This document shows, one piece after another, positions 28,510-38,527 of a stretch of DNA of 64,000 bases. The first letter of the stretch is position 1. Each line of letters starts with the position of its first letter. The translations under genes and the position numbers were made by a program. This DNA is from Methylomagnum ishizawai (GTDB lineage: Bacteria; Pseudomonadota; Gammaproteobacteria; Methylococcales; Methylococcaceae), in assembly GCF_900155475.1 (NCBI RefSeq), contig NZ_FXAM01000001.1, positions 3,420,881 to 3,484,880 on the forward strand, in the 5' to 3' direction. The notes beneath the pieces are model-generated. The model did no database searches and was not told the origin of the DNA. It saw only the letters and a list, made by a program, of their open reading frames with translations.

Positions 28510-29328
28510 TCAGGTCGCAAGCGCCTTGCTGTCCATGGTGGACTTCTTGCGCGCCCGCCAAGCCCGGATACCTCCCGCGCCCATGCCGATCAAAGCCAAG
28601 GCGGCGGTGGAAGGTTCGGGAACCCTAACGTCGGGGGCCGGCACGTTATATGCCCACTGCACGATTGTGAAGGAATGGTTGGTCGAATTCATGTTGATCT
28701 GGGCCCATCCATACGCATCGCTACCGTCATGCAAGAAAGCGAAATTGATATAGTTGTCGCCATTATCAACGAACTGTTGCAGGTACTGCCCGGCAACCGT
28801 CCCACCGCCTTTACCCACAGGCCGCTTCCACCACATTGTGCGGTAGGCCTGGGCACCGGCCTTCATATCGCCATCCCCTTTAAAAGCATAACCAGCTCTG
28901 GTCCCTAAAAGATTGGCGCTTTTGTTGGCCGAACCCACGTTGACCATCCGGGCAAGGGTTCTCCATTTGCCGGTACCGAGGGGCTTCGTAGTCGAATGCC
29001 CTGTGGCCATTTTTACGGCGATGCCACGACCATTGGTCGCGCTTTTCATGAAAATTTTACCGCCATCCCCAGGGAACAACTGGAAATCAAGGACGCTATC
29101 ACCGTCCACGTCCCAGCCTTTGGCCGAACCGCCGATGTCGGCCAGGCTCAGGGTCAACCCCGCGGAACTGCCACATCCCGCAGCAGCGGTACCGGTACAG
29201 GAAACTATCCCAGCCTGGGCAACGGCCATGGGGAGCAAGTACAAGGATGATAAAGAGCCGGCCGTCAAAGCCAGCTTGGTGCCGTAAGAAGATTGCCGAT
29301 CTTCTTGATTGCCGTTTTTGTTGGACAT
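28510..29328 (-). CDS. PEP-CTERM sorting domain-containing exported protein
   Basis: A 272-residue exported protein. An N-terminal signal-like segment (LALTAGSLSSLYLLPMAVAQAG) ends near residue 40. The body has two Cys residues close to the mature start (VSCTGTAAAGCG) and no recognised enzyme motif. The C-terminus carries the PEP-CTERM sorting signal: VPEPSTAALALIGMGAGG followed by a basic RAWRARKK, then about 10 further residues, a slightly long tail for this signal. Such proteins are processed by exosortase at the membrane and often end up in exopolysaccharide. No exosortase is in the window. The location beside the glycan genes fits. Confidence 0.85.
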   Translation of the reverse strand: MSNKNGNQEDRQSSYGTKLALTAGSLSSLYLLPMAVAQAGIVSCTGTAAAGCGSSAGLTLSLADIGGSAKGWDVDGDSVLDFQLFPGDGGKIFMKSATNGRGIAVKMATGHSTTKPLGTGKWRTLARMVNVGSANKSANLLGTRAGYAFKGDGDMKAGAQAYRTMWWKRPVGKGGGTVAGQYLQQFVDNGDNYINFAFLHDGSDAYGWAQINMNSTNHSFTIVQWAYNVPAPDVRVPEPSTAALALIGMGAGGIRAWRARKKSTMDSKALAT

Positions 29329-30015
29329 CGGGTGTATCCCCTATATTGGTAGCGATTAATCGTGGCTTAACTAATTGCGATGCGTTTGGGAGCGGAGCGA
29401 CAAACGCGGTCTCGAATTTATTCACGGTGCAATATATACACTAAAAGCAAGAAGCTCGGCAATTAAAACCGACAAACCCGCCCAATTTTGACCCACTACC
29501 CAGCACCACCCCGGCCTATGTCTACCGATTCATAGGTTTTTGTAAAAAAAACAATAATCACGCCGTTTGAGATAAAGACCGAAAGCCATACCTCCCCGAT
29601 GGAAATAAAACGACACTTCAACGTGGCACCCACCGGCCCCGAATCCGGCACAGCGCATCGAAACAGTTTCGCAAAGAGTACCGTTTTTGCGAAATAGCCC
29701 ACTTCGTTTGCCGCTCGCACCTTATCCTCTTTAACGCCGACAGTTCCCTTCCGCCAAGGGCAAAACCGCCAAAAGGTGGTGGCATCAAACCATCGGACTA
29801 TGGAGGCCAAGGCCGTAGCGGGATCGCCAGATAAGAACCCGTCCGAAACGACACGGCCAAGGCGAAACCCACTCCCGCAAACCGGCACGGACGCCGCTCC
29901 CGATAGCGGGCCATGGCCTGGAATCCGGCACCCCGTTTGGCCCGCCGCCAAAGGCAACGCCGCCATGGGACTGACTCCTCAGCGATGCCCGGCGGCGGAC
30001 CCGACCAAGCCGGGC
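29329..30015. other. Long intergenic region, AT-richer near the PEP-CTERM gene
   Basis: No supportable gene. The first 200 bases hold the PEP-CTERM promoter region. A short hairpin, CCTATG (29515-29520) with CATAGG (29531-29536), is followed by TTTTTG on the plus strand and could end a small plus-strand transcript, but no gene for it is visible. From 29776 one plus-strand frame stays open into the metallopeptidase remnant and may be its eroded N-terminus. Confidence 0.5.
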
Positions 30016-30575
30016 GACGACCTCCACCGCATCGACGAGACCGGCCAATCCAGTCCGCCCCCGAGGAGAACCGTGCGCCGCCCCGGCAGGGCGGAACGGG
30101 TGGTCGGCGGCAGCACGGCCATGATCGACCTGGCCGCCCGCGAGACCCATATGCCATCCACGGCGTCAAGCTGGGGATAATCCTGATCCACGCCGGTAAA
30201 ATCGCCTACGATAAAACCAATCCCAAGCGTGGCAATACCTTATGCCGCCTCATCAATAAATCAAGCCAATATTAGACAACCCCCGCTTGCTACGCGACGC
30301 CTATAATGCCGATGAGACCGTGGCGCTGGTCGCCAATACCACTTCTCGCGGAATGAACTGGTAAATATCCACAGATTGCCCCGGCCTCGGCGAATACGTC
30401 TACGCCTTGGTGAGCCAGGATTGCGCCACAGGTTATTACGTCTTCGGTCATAATCCGGGTTGTCCCCCACGCCGGGTTCGTGGATACCTCCCAGAATCCA
30501 CCCCATACCCCCAAAACCACCATGGGCATGGACGGCGTGGTGAACGGGAACGATCCGCGCCTCCCCAAGACGTAG
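30016..30575 (+). pseudogene. Decayed secreted zinc metallopeptidase (reprolysin-like)
   Basis: Fragments in changing frames line up with a reprolysin-like peptidase. Frame 1 gives DDLHRIDETGQS and MIDLAARETH (to 30150). Frame 3 gives YAIHGVKLGIILIHAGKIAY and LCRLINKSSQY (30150-30272). Frame 2 gives LDNPRLLRDAYNADETVALV (30272 on), then an in-frame TAA at 30362, then GEYVYALVSQDCATGYYVFG and HNPG. Frame 3 resumes with CPHAGFVDTSQN and ends at a TAG at 30573. The zinc motif HExxHNxGxxHD has lost its HExx part: GYYVFGH is joined directly to NPGCPH. At least three frame changes and one stop make it non-functional. A good terminator follows. Confidence 0.75.
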
Positions 30576-30578
30576 CAA

Positions 30579-30612
30579 AGCCGCCGACCGGAACCCAGTC
30601 GGCGGCTTCTTC
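30579..30612 (+). terminator. Intrinsic terminator after the metallopeptidase remnant
   Basis: AGCCGCCGAC (30579-30588) pairs with GTCGGCGGCT (30598-30607) over a nine-base loop, followed by TCTTCT. The stem begins four bases after the last stop of the pseudogene. It may also stop transcription coming from the convergent fds operon. Confidence 0.7.
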
Positions 30613-30657
30613 TGGAACAGGGGGTAGGCGTGATGTTCCGTCCTGGAAGGACGGAAA

Positions 30658-30876
30658 TCAGGCTTCGGCGGACAGCTTGGCGATGGCCTCGCGGGCCAGT
30701 GGGTCCAGACCTTCGCCGCCCCGCCCCAGGTGCTGGATCACCGCCCTACGCATACGGGGATCCCAGAATTTGCGGAGATGCTCGTAGACCCCCGCGACCG
30801 CCGTCTCGTGGTCGGGTTCGGAACTGAAGAAATTGCCGATATCGTTGGCCATTTTGACCAGGTTTTCTATTTCCAT
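30658..30876 (-). CDS. fdsD: NAD-dependent formate dehydrogenase delta subunit
   Basis: Small accessory subunit of the soluble molybdenum formate dehydrogenase; in Rhodobacter and Cupriavidus it is needed for assembly and stability. At 72 residues it is the usual size, with the family pattern VKMANDIGNFFSSEPD near the start, GVYEHLRKFWDPRMRRAVI in the middle and LDPLAREAI at the end. It begins three bases after the fdhD stop and is the last gene of the fds operon. Confidence 0.92.
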   Translation of the reverse strand: MEIENLVKMANDIGNFFSSEPDHETAVAGVYEHLRKFWDPRMRRAVIQHLGRGGEGLDPLAREAIAKLSAEA

Positions 30877-30879
30877 CGC

Positions 30880-31713
30880 TCAAGAATCATGGGAGTTGTG
30901 GATCAATCGATGCGGATTGGCATAAACCACATGGTCGTCGTCGCGGGCGAAGCCAATCAGCGTGAAGCCGGTGTCCAGCGCCAAGCGCACGGCCAGGCCG
31001 GTAGGGGCCGAAATCGCAGCCATGCAAGCGATGCCGACCGAGGCGCATTTCTGGACCATCTCGTAGCTGGCCCGGCTGGTCACCAGCGCGAACCCCGCGT
31101 TGAAATCGGTGCCCTTTCGTGCCAAGGCGCCGATGAGTTTGTCTAGGGCGTTATGGCGGCCAATGTCCTCTCGTACCAGGACGACGCCTTTCCCCGGCAC
31201 CGCGAAAGCCGCGGCGTGGACCGCCCCGGTGATGCGGTTGAGCCGCTGGTGTCCTCGCAATTCGGCCAGGCAGCGGGCCAGTTCCACCGCGTCGACCAAG
31301 ACGCCCGGACCAACCGGGGCGGGCCTGCGCATGGCTTGCTGGAGGGTTTGGGCACCGCAGAGTCCGCAGCCGGTGCGACCCGTCATATTGCGGCCCTTAT
31401 CGGGCAAGGTATCGCAGCGGGAAGGTTCGATACGCATCCTGACCTCGATGCCCTCCGAGCGCTGATAGACGCGGATGGCATGCATTTCGCCGGGCGCAGC
31501 GAGAATGCCTTCCGTAAGGCTGAAGCCCAAGGCGAAATCTTCCAGGTCCAACGGCGTCGCCAGCATGACCACATGCGGCTGGCCATTGTACATCAGGGCG
31601 ATAGGGGCTTCCTCGGCGATGCAGTCTTCCAGGCTAGCATGATCGCCACCGCGCCACTGCTCGACCGGACTCAGCCTATAACTGGGCCAACCCAAGTCGG
31701 CGGCGGGGTCCAC
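30880..31713 (-). CDS. fdhD: Formate dehydrogenase accessory sulfurtransferase FdhD
   Basis: Carries sulfur from a cysteine desulfurase to the bis-MGD molybdenum cofactor, a step required for formate dehydrogenase activity. At 277 residues it is full length. The key CxxC motif is in RTGCGLCGAQTLQQAM. Also present are EDIGRHNALDKLIG and TSRASYEMVQKCASVGI, all characteristic. It lies ten bases after fdsA and three before fdsD, so it belongs to the same transcript as the enzyme it matures. Confidence 0.96.
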   Translation of the reverse strand: MDPAADLGWPSYRLSPVEQWRGGDHASLEDCIAEEAPIALMYNGQPHVVMLATPLDLEDFALGFSLTEGILAAPGEMHAIRVYQRSEGIEVRMRIEPSRCDTLPDKGRNMTGRTGCGLCGAQTLQQAMRRPAPVGPGVLVDAVELARCLAELRGHQRLNRITGAVHAAAFAVPGKGVVLVREDIGRHNALDKLIGALARKGTDFNAGFALVTSRASYEMVQKCASVGIACMAAISAPTGLAVRLALDTGFTLIGFARDDDHVVYANPHRLIHNSHDS

Positions 31714-31723
31714 AGCGGATACC

Positions 31724-34570
31724 TCAGGCGGAAGCGGCCACGCGCTGATCCAACAGCGATAGCTGCTCTTCGGTGAACTCCTGGTACTGGCGCTGCCACT
31801 CGGACGGCCCGGCCACCTTGGTCACCTGCACTGCGGTCACTTTGTATTCCGGGCAGTTGGTGGCCCAATCGGAATTGTCCGTGGTGATGACGTTGGCCCC
31901 GGATTCGGGGAAGTGGAAGGTGGTATAGACCACGCCCGGCTGTACCCGCTCGGTAATCAAGGCCCGCAGCACGGTTTCGCCCGCACGGCTTTTGATGCCA
32001 ACCCAATCGCCATCCTTTACCCCGCGTTGTTCGGCGTCGTGGGCATGGATTTCCAAGCGGTCTTCCGAATGCCACATCGAATTCATGGTGCGGCGAGTCT
32101 GGGCACCGACGTTGTATTGGGACAGGATACGACCCGTGGTCAGGATCAAGGGATAACGGCTGCTGGTACGTTCCTGGGTCGGCACGTATTCGGTCAGCAG
32201 GAACCGGCCCTTGCCACGCACGAACTCGTCGATGTGCATGGTCGGCGTGCCGTTCGGCGCCTTTTCGTTGCAAGGCCATTGAACGCTGCCGAGTTCGTCC
32301 AGCTTGGCGAAACTGACCCCGGTGAAGGTCGGCACCAAGCGGGCGATCTCGTCCATGATCTCGGAGGCATGCTTGTAGTTCATGGGATAGCCCAGGGCGT
32401 TCGCCAGCAGCTGGGTCACTTCCCAATCCTCATAGCCCGCCAAAGGTGGCATTACCCGGCGCACCGGGGAAATCCGCCGTTCGGCATTGGTGAAGGTGCC
32501 GCTTTTTTCCAGGAAGGAAGCACCGGGCAGGAATACATGGGCGAACTTGGCGGTTTCGTTTAGGAACAAATCCTGCACCACCACGCATTCCATCGCCCGC
32601 AAAGCCGCGTGGACATGCTGGGTGTCGGGATCGGACTGGGCGATGTCCTCGCCTTCGCAATACAGTCCCTTGAAGCTGCCGTCCAAGGCCGCGCCGAACA
32701 TGTTGGGAATCCTCAGTCCCGGTTCGGATTCCAGACTCACACCCCAGGCTTGTTCCAACACGGCGCGGGTCTCAGAATCGGACACATGGCGGTAGCCGGG
32801 AAATTCGTGCGGGAAAGAACCCATATCGCAGGAGCCCTGCACATTGTTCTGGCCGCGCAAGGGATTCACACCCACGCCTTCGCGACCGATATTGCCGGTC
32901 GCCATCGCTAGATTGGCGATGCCAATCACAGTGGTCGAACCTTGGCTGTGTTCGGTCACACCCAGACCATAATAAATAGCCGCGTTGCCGCCGGTGGCGT
33001 AGAGACGCGCCGCCTGCCGGACCAGTTCCGCTGGCACGCCGGTGGTGGATTCGCTGGCCTCCGGGGAATTGCGCTCCTCGCCGACGAACGCTTTCCATTT
33101 CTCGTAGGAAGCCACTTCGCAGCGCGCCAAGGCGAACTCGTCGTTGGCCAAGCCTTCGGCCACGATCACATGGGCCAGGGCATTCACCAAAGCCACGTTG
33201 GTGCCGGGCCGGAGTTTCAGATGGTAATCGGCCTTGACGTGGGCTGACTTCACCAGATCGATATCGCGCGGATCGGCCACGATCAGCTTGGCCCCTTGGC
33301 GGATACGCCGCTTCATCATCGAACCGAACACCGGATGGCCATCGGTGGGATTGGCCCCAATCACCAGGATCACATCGGATTGCATCACCGAATCGAAAGT
33401 CTGGGTACCCGCCGATTCGCCCAAAGTCTGCTTGAGGCCATAGCCGGTCGGCGAATGGCAAACACGGGCGCAGGTATCGACATTGTTATTGCCGAAAGCG
33501 GCGCGGATCAGCTTTTGGACCAAATAGGCTTCTTCGTTGGTGCAACGACTGGAGGTCAAACCACCGACCGACTGGCGGCCATATTGCCCTTGGATGCGCT
33601 TGAATTCGGAAGCCGCATAATTGATGGCTTCTTCCCAGGAAACCTCTTGCCAAGGATCGTTGATGCTCTTACGGATCATCGGCGATTTGATGCGGTCCTT
33701 GTGGGTCGCGTAGCCGAAAGCGAACCGGCCCTTCACGCAGGAATGGCCGTGGTTGGCATGGCCGTCCTTGTTCGGCACCATACGCACCACTTCGCTGCCC
33801 TTCATCTCGGCCTTGAAGGAACAGCCCACACCACAATAGGCGCAGGTGGTCACGACGCTATGTTCGGGCTGGCCCCGGTCGATGACCGTTTTTTCCATCA
33901 AGGTCGCGGTCGGACAGGCTTGCACGCAAGCGCCACAGGAGACGCATTCGGACTGCATGAAGGCTTGGTTCTGGCTCGGCGACACCTTGGACTCAAAGCC
34001 GCGACCATCCAAGGTCAGGGCGAAAGTGCCCTGCACTTCTTCGCAAGCCCTGACGCAGCGCGAACAAACGATGCACTTGGAAGGATCGAAGCTGAAATAG
34101 GGATTGCTGGCGTCCTTCTCGGATTTGAGGTGGTTTTCGCCTTCGTAGCCGTAGCGCACTTCGCGCAGACCCACGGCCCCGGCCATGTCCTGCAATTCGC
34201 AATTGCCGTTGGCGGCGCAGGTCAGGCAGTCCAGCGGATGATCGGAGATATAAAGCTCCATCACCCCGCGCCGCACATTGGCAAGCCGGTCGTTCTGGGT
34301 AGAAACTTTCATGCCTTCGGCCACCGGCGTGGTGCAGGACGCGGGTAGGCCACGTCCGCCCTCGATCTGCACCAGGCACAGGCGGCAGGAACCGAACGGT
34401 TCCAGGCTATCGGTGGCGCAGAGTTTGGGAATTTGGATGCCGATGCTGGCCGCGGCCCGCATGACCGAAGTGCCTTCGGGCACGGTGGCGGTGAAGCCGT
34501 CGATTTCCAATGTGACCTGCTTGGTGGAACCGCTGGCCGGTGTGCCGTAATCGTAATCGCGCATTGCCAT
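31724..34570 (-). CDS. fdsA: NAD-dependent formate dehydrogenase alpha subunit (Mo-bis-MGD, Fe-S)
   Basis: Catalytic subunit oxidising formate to CO2. At 948 residues it is full length. The N-terminus has a [2Fe-2S] domain (CATDSLEPFGSCRLCLVQI), then an NADH dehydrogenase-like His/Cys segment (HPLDCLTCAANGNCELQD), two [4Fe-4S] ferredoxin-like sets (CIVCSRCVRACEEVQG, CVSCGACVQACPTA) and the CAYCGVGCSF cluster site. The Mo ligand is Cys in RVCHSPTGYGL, not selenocysteine. The C-terminal molybdopterin domain ends with CPEYKVTAVQV. The start at 34570 has GAGGAG eight bases upstream. In a methylotroph this is the last oxidation step, giving NADH. Confidence 0.97.
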   Translation of the reverse strand: MAMRDYDYGTPASGSTKQVTLEIDGFTATVPEGTSVMRAAASIGIQIPKLCATDSLEPFGSCRLCLVQIEGGRGLPASCTTPVAEGMKVSTQNDRLANVRRGVMELYISDHPLDCLTCAANGNCELQDMAGAVGLREVRYGYEGENHLKSEKDASNPYFSFDPSKCIVCSRCVRACEEVQGTFALTLDGRGFESKVSPSQNQAFMQSECVSCGACVQACPTATLMEKTVIDRGQPEHSVVTTCAYCGVGCSFKAEMKGSEVVRMVPNKDGHANHGHSCVKGRFAFGYATHKDRIKSPMIRKSINDPWQEVSWEEAINYAASEFKRIQGQYGRQSVGGLTSSRCTNEEAYLVQKLIRAAFGNNNVDTCARVCHSPTGYGLKQTLGESAGTQTFDSVMQSDVILVIGANPTDGHPVFGSMMKRRIRQGAKLIVADPRDIDLVKSAHVKADYHLKLRPGTNVALVNALAHVIVAEGLANDEFALARCEVASYEKWKAFVGEERNSPEASESTTGVPAELVRQAARLYATGGNAAIYYGLGVTEHSQGSTTVIGIANLAMATGNIGREGVGVNPLRGQNNVQGSCDMGSFPHEFPGYRHVSDSETRAVLEQAWGVSLESEPGLRIPNMFGAALDGSFKGLYCEGEDIAQSDPDTQHVHAALRAMECVVVQDLFLNETAKFAHVFLPGASFLEKSGTFTNAERRISPVRRVMPPLAGYEDWEVTQLLANALGYPMNYKHASEIMDEIARLVPTFTGVSFAKLDELGSVQWPCNEKAPNGTPTMHIDEFVRGKGRFLLTEYVPTQERTSSRYPLILTTGRILSQYNVGAQTRRTMNSMWHSEDRLEIHAHDAEQRGVKDGDWVGIKSRAGETVLRALITERVQPGVVYTTFHFPESGANVITTDNSDWATNCPEYKVTAVQVTKVAGPSEWQRQYQEFTEEQLSLLDQRVAASA

Positions 34571-34711
34571 GGGATTGACTCCTCGAAATCCTGAGATGGG
34601 ATGGACCCCGCAACGCCTGGGCGCGGGCACATCCAACCTACTTGCTGATTGACTCTTCCCACGAGCCGCGTGGGAAAGCGGTCGGTCCCGCCGGGGACCG
34701 GGATCGTCGGG

Positions 34712-36265
34712 CTAGGCCGCTTTCTCCGTCGCCGATGCCCCGAAATCTTCCGGGAAATGATTCAACGCGCTCAACACTGGATAAGGCGTCATACCACCCA
34801 AAGCGCACAGGGAACCATTCAGCATGGTATCGCAGAGGTCGCGCAGGAGCTTCAGGTTTTTATCCCGTTCGACGCCATGGGTCACTTTATCGATGACTTC
34901 GACACCGCGGGTGGAGCCAATACGGCAAGGCGTGCATTTGCCACAAGATTCGACCGCGCAGAATTCCATGCCATAACGTGCCATCTTCGACATATCGACG
35001 CTATCGTCGAAAGCGACCACGCCGCCATGGCCCAGCACGGCCCAAAGCGCGGCGAAGGCTTCGTAATCCAGCGGGGTATCGAATTGCGATTCCGGCAGAT
35101 AAGCCCCCAAGGGCCCGCCGACCTGCACGGCACGGATCGGACGGCCCGTGGCGGAACCCCCGCCGTAGTCATAGAGGATTTCGCGCAAGGTGACGCCAAA
35201 GGCTTTTTCCACCAGCCCCGGATGTTTGAGATTACCGGCCAGTTGGATCGGCAAGGTACCCCGCGAACGGCCCATGCCGAAATCGCGGTAATAATCGCCG
35301 CCCTTGTCCAGGATGATGGGGATCGAGGCCAGGGAAATCACGTTATTAATGATGGTCGGCTGGCCGAACAAGCCCTTGATGGCCGGCAACGGCGGCTTGA
35401 AACGCACCAACCCGCGCTTGCCTTCCAGACTTTCCAGCAGGGAGGTTTCCTCGCCACAGACATAGGCACCGGCTCCCACGCGCACTTCGAGATCGAAGGC
35501 CTTGCCGCTGCCCAAAATATCCCGCCCCAGATAACCCGCTTGGTAAGCCGCTTGGATAGCTTCATTCAAGGCGCGGTGGGCATGGGGATATTCGACGCGC
35601 AGATAGATATAGCCTTGGGTCGCACCCACCGCCAGCCCGGCGATGGTCATACCCTCGATCAAAACGAAGGGATCGCCTTCCATGATCATGCGGTCGGAGA
35701 AGGTGCCGGAATCGCCCTCGTCGGCATTACAGACGATGTATTTTTGCTCGGCGGGCGTATTCAGCACGGTGCGCCATTTGATGCCGGTCGGAAAGGCCGC
35801 GCCGCCCCGGCCCCGGAGGCCCGATTGGGTGACTTCATCGACGATGGCGGCGGGTGCCAGGTCCAAGGCTCGCCGCAGTCCGCGATAGCCCTCATGGGCC
35901 AGATAATCGTCGAGGCTGACCGGATCGGTGATGCCGACACGGGCGAAGGTCAGCCGTTCCTGCTTCTTGAGGTAGGGGATTGCATCGGTTGGCCCTTGGC
36001 ACAACGGATGCGGATGGCCTTGCAGGAAGCCAGCCTCGAACAAGCCAGCGACATCGCCTACGTTGACCGGCCCATAGGCTATCCTGCCATCGGGAGTCGC
36101 CACCTCGATCAAAGGTTCCAGCCAATACATGCCCCGCGAGCCATTGCGGACCACATTGATAGCGATATTGCGCTGGGCGGCCTCGGCCTGGAGGGCGCTC
36201 GCCACCCGTTCGGCTCCCAAGGACAGGGCGCTGGAATCACGCGGGATATAAACAGTCGTGGTCAT
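34712..36265 (-). CDS. fdsB: NAD-dependent formate dehydrogenase beta subunit (FMN, NAD-binding)
   Basis: Diaphorase subunit passing electrons from FdsA to NAD+. At 517 residues it contains an N-terminal thioredoxin-like domain and a NuoF-like core. The core has [16 protein letters not shown] and [13 protein letters not shown] for NAD and [19 protein letters not shown] for FMN, and the [4Fe-4S] motif [16 protein letters not shown]. It overlaps fdsG by four bases (36262-36265), a sign of coupled translation. The gap to fdsA is about 140 bases with no visible gene. Confidence 0.97.
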   Translation of the reverse strand: MTTTVYIPRDSSALSLGAERVASALQAEAAQRNIAINVVRNGSRGMYWLEPLIEVATPDGRIAYGPVNVGDVAGLFEAGFLQGHPHPLCQGPTDAIPYLKKQERLTFARVGITDPVSLDDYLAHEGYRGLRRALDLAPAAIVDEVTQSGLRGRGGAAFPTGIKWRTVLNTPAEQKYIVCNADEGDSGTFSDRMIMEGDPFVLIEGMTIAGLAVGATQGYIYLRVEYPHAHRALNEAIQAAYQAGYLGRDILGSGKAFDLEVRVGAGAYVCGEETSLLESLEGKRGLVRFKPPLPAIKGLFGQPTIINNVISLASIPIILDKGGDYYRDFGMGRSRGTLPIQLAGNLKHPGLVEKAFGVTLREILYDYGGGSATGRPIRAVQVGGPLGAYLPESQFDTPLDYEAFAALWAVLGHGGVVAFDDSVDMSKMARYGMEFCAVESCGKCTPCRIGSTRGVEVIDKVTHGVERDKNLKLLRDLCDTMLNGSLCALGGMTPYPVLSALNHFPEDFGASATEKAA

Positions 36266-36738
36266 GCGCCCACCCCCGGATTGGCGATGATTTCGTCGAA
36301 GCGCTCGGGGGTGATACGGCCATGCACATCATGATCGACCATGATCGATGGCGAGCAGGCGCAATTCCCCAGGCAATAAACTGGCTCCAGGCTGAAAGCC
36401 TGATCGGATGTGGTTTCGTGATAATCGATGCCGAGGCGGGTTTTCACATGGGTTTCCAGGGCATCGGCCCCCATGGATTTGCAGGATTCGGCACGGCACA
36501 AGTGAATGGTATGTTTTCCCGGCGGGGTTTGCCGGAAATAATGGTAGAAACTGACGACACCGTGGACCTCGGCGCGGGAGAGATTCAAGCCCTCCGCGAT
36601 CAACGGGACGCTATCCGGCGGGACGTAACCCAAGGCATCCTGGATACCATGCAGGATCGGCAACAAAGCGCCCGGCTTGTCCTGCAAACCCGCGATGATG
36701 GCCCGCACGCTCTCGCGGTCCCATTGTTGTTCAGTCAT
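36262..36738 (-). CDS. fdsG: NAD-dependent formate dehydrogenase gamma subunit
   Basis: NuoE-like electron-transfer subunit of 158 residues. The four [2Fe-2S] ligands are in [14 protein letters not shown] and [15 protein letters not shown]. It also has [20 protein letters not shown] near the start and the helical [14 protein letters not shown] segment. The AGCGAGGAGAG ribosome site directly precedes the ATG. It is the first gene of the fdsGBA-fdhD-fdsD operon, whose promoter should lie in 36739-36900; no clear boxes are seen there. Confidence 0.96.
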   Translation of the reverse strand: MTEQQWDRESVRAIIAGLQDKPGALLPILHGIQDALGYVPPDSVPLIAEGLNLSRAEVHGVVSFYHYFRQTPPGKHTIHLCRAESCKSMGADALETHVKTRLGIDYHETTSDQAFSLEPVYCLGNCACSPSIMVDHDVHGRITPERFDEIIANPGVGA

Positions 36739-36981
36739 TCTCTCCTCGCTCGATCAAACTTAAAAGTGCCGATAGGCGCAACGTCAGGCGACATTTCAAC
36801 GCGGTCGGCTTTGAGAAACTGGCTAGCGCCCCTGTGAATGCGAGAACTTTAAATCCCGCAGTCGCTTTTTGCAATTCTTTACCAAGCATTTTAGTATGTT
36901 TTTAAAGCGCCCGCCGGGATGCCGCGAGAGCGTTTTTATCAGGCGTTTCGGTGGTATCGAACACGCCATTCCAGGGCATGG

Positions 36982-38484
36982 TCATGGGTTCGACAGGACC
37001 ATCGCATCGGCGATCACGCAAGCGATCCGATGGGTGTTCTGGCTGGCATAGCCGATCAAGGTGGCGGGATAATCGCGGCCCTGCCCCGGTTCGATGGGTT
37101 CGGCCAAGATTTTCTTGGCGGCTTCGAGGAAGGCATTGCGCCGGGAGTATTGCGCGCACACCACTTCGATGTCGCCCACCTTGAATTGCCCGGTGTTCTC
37201 GATCCGTAGATCGGACAGGATTCCGCTTTCCCTGGGATCGACCTTCCATTTGAAGCTCTTGAGTTTGATCCCGCGTAACACTTCGCGTTTGCCGCGCTCG
37301 TCCAGTGGCGGCGGCTCCGGCGCTGTCTCGGGCCCAATCGCCTGGGACATGGGCTGCGTCACGGCAGGGAGAGATGGGGTAGACTCCGGTGCCGCCTCTG
37401 CGATGGGCGGTTCGGAAGGCGGGAGGGCAATCGGTGTCTCCAATACCGCCGGGGTTGGCGAAACAGACTGTTTCAGTTCTTGTATCCCGGGCTGGATACG
37501 CCCGGCCCCGGCGGAACCGCGCCCGGACGGATAGGTCGGCGCGGAAGAATCCGTTCCGACACTCGGCGATGACTTGTCCTCCCGTCGCGCCCCGGATGGG
37601 CGTCCCGGCACGGCAATATCGGTGGCGGACCACCAGATTCCCCCGGCTGCCACGATAAACCCCGCCAAGATCACCCCTGGAAAAATCAGCCGCCGTTTCA
37701 CTGGGAAACCCGGGGTGGCGGAGGGTTCGACAATCTCCGGTGATTTGTTTCCCAGCGAGGAAGCCCCGGCTGTCGTCCCGGAAAAGGTAGCCTGGATCAC
37801 GCTCCGGCTAGGCGATGGAATATCAGCGGGCAAAGCGTCGCGGAAAGCCAGATAAATATTCCCCACATGCCGCAAAACCTCCTGGGCAAACGCCTTGTAT
37901 AGCGTGAGCTTCACCTGTCCATGGATAGGTATTTCTATGAGCTTGAGCACCTCGGCGAAAGCAGTAAACAAATAGGTCGGCCCCCAAGGTGGCCTGGAAC
38001 CTTCAATACCCCCACCCATTTGTTTCATATAAATCCTGGTGATCGCCAGGATAATGCTGCCATGCTGGGTATCAAATGTCCGCACGGTTCTCGATACAAA
38101 CTCGCAGATCTGGGTTTCATCTCCCGGTTCATAAACCTCGTTCCCCGGATCGGTTGGCCCGGGCACTCCCCCGCCCTCAAGCCCACCCAAGCAGGATTGG
38201 AAAGGCTTCATCAGCTCGCTCTCGAAAGCCTCCGCAAGCCCAGGCGCTCGTACAATCATATCTTGCAGCACATCGGCGAGATGGGCCTTCAACGGCGGCT
38301 CAAACCCTTCATCCAAAGCGGTGACATAAATAGCATAAGCTTCGCTCAGCATTTCCTGGAAACGGGTACGTAGCCTTTTGACATAGCTCGCCCTATAAAC
38401 CTCGATCAATTCCCTTACCAAGGCCGGGTTGGTCGATACTACCGACCCTGTAAATACTGTCGATACCACAGCTTTATCATTCAT
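36982..38484 (-). CDS. Hypothetical single-pass membrane protein
   Basis: A 500-residue protein I cannot name. Residues about 1-230 are predicted cytosolic and mainly helical (LRTRFQEMLSEAYAIYVTAL). A single membrane segment lies near residues 265-285 (RLIFPGVILAGFIVAAGGIWW). A Pro/Ser-rich linker follows. The last 95 or so residues form a small beta domain (KSFKWKVDPRESGILSDLRI then NTGQFKVGDIEVVC), reminiscent of FxLYD-like extracytoplasmic modules. The start MNDKAVVST at 38484 has only a weak ribosome site; the frame is open 140 codons further upstream but that part is not convincing. It may be linked with the fds operon downstream only by position. Confidence 0.7.
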   Translation of the reverse strand: MNDKAVVSTVFTGSVVSTNPALVRELIEVYRASYVKRLRTRFQEMLSEAYAIYVTALDEGFEPPLKAHLADVLQDMIVRAPGLAEAFESELMKPFQSCLGGLEGGGVPGPTDPGNEVYEPGDETQICEFVSRTVRTFDTQHGSIILAITRIYMKQMGGGIEGSRPPWGPTYLFTAFAEVLKLIEIPIHGQVKLTLYKAFAQEVLRHVGNIYLAFRDALPADIPSPSRSVIQATFSGTTAGASSLGNKSPEIVEPSATPGFPVKRRLIFPGVILAGFIVAAGGIWWSATDIAVPGRPSGARREDKSSPSVGTDSSAPTYPSGRGSAGAGRIQPGIQELKQSVSPTPAVLETPIALPPSEPPIAEAAPESTPSLPAVTQPMSQAIGPETAPEPPPLDERGKREVLRGIKLKSFKWKVDPRESGILSDLRIENTGQFKVGDIEVVCAQYSRRNAFLEAAKKILAEPIEPGQGRDYPATLIGYASQNTHRIACVIADAMVLSNP

Positions 38485-38527
38485 AAATCTTATACCCCAA
38501 GCCCTGCAAGGCATTATCCCGCAATTT

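Noticed and set aside
36739..36900. Sigma-54 promoter for the fds operon
   Set aside because: No GG-N10-GC pair with the expected TGGCAC/TTGC surroundings was found on the minus strand.
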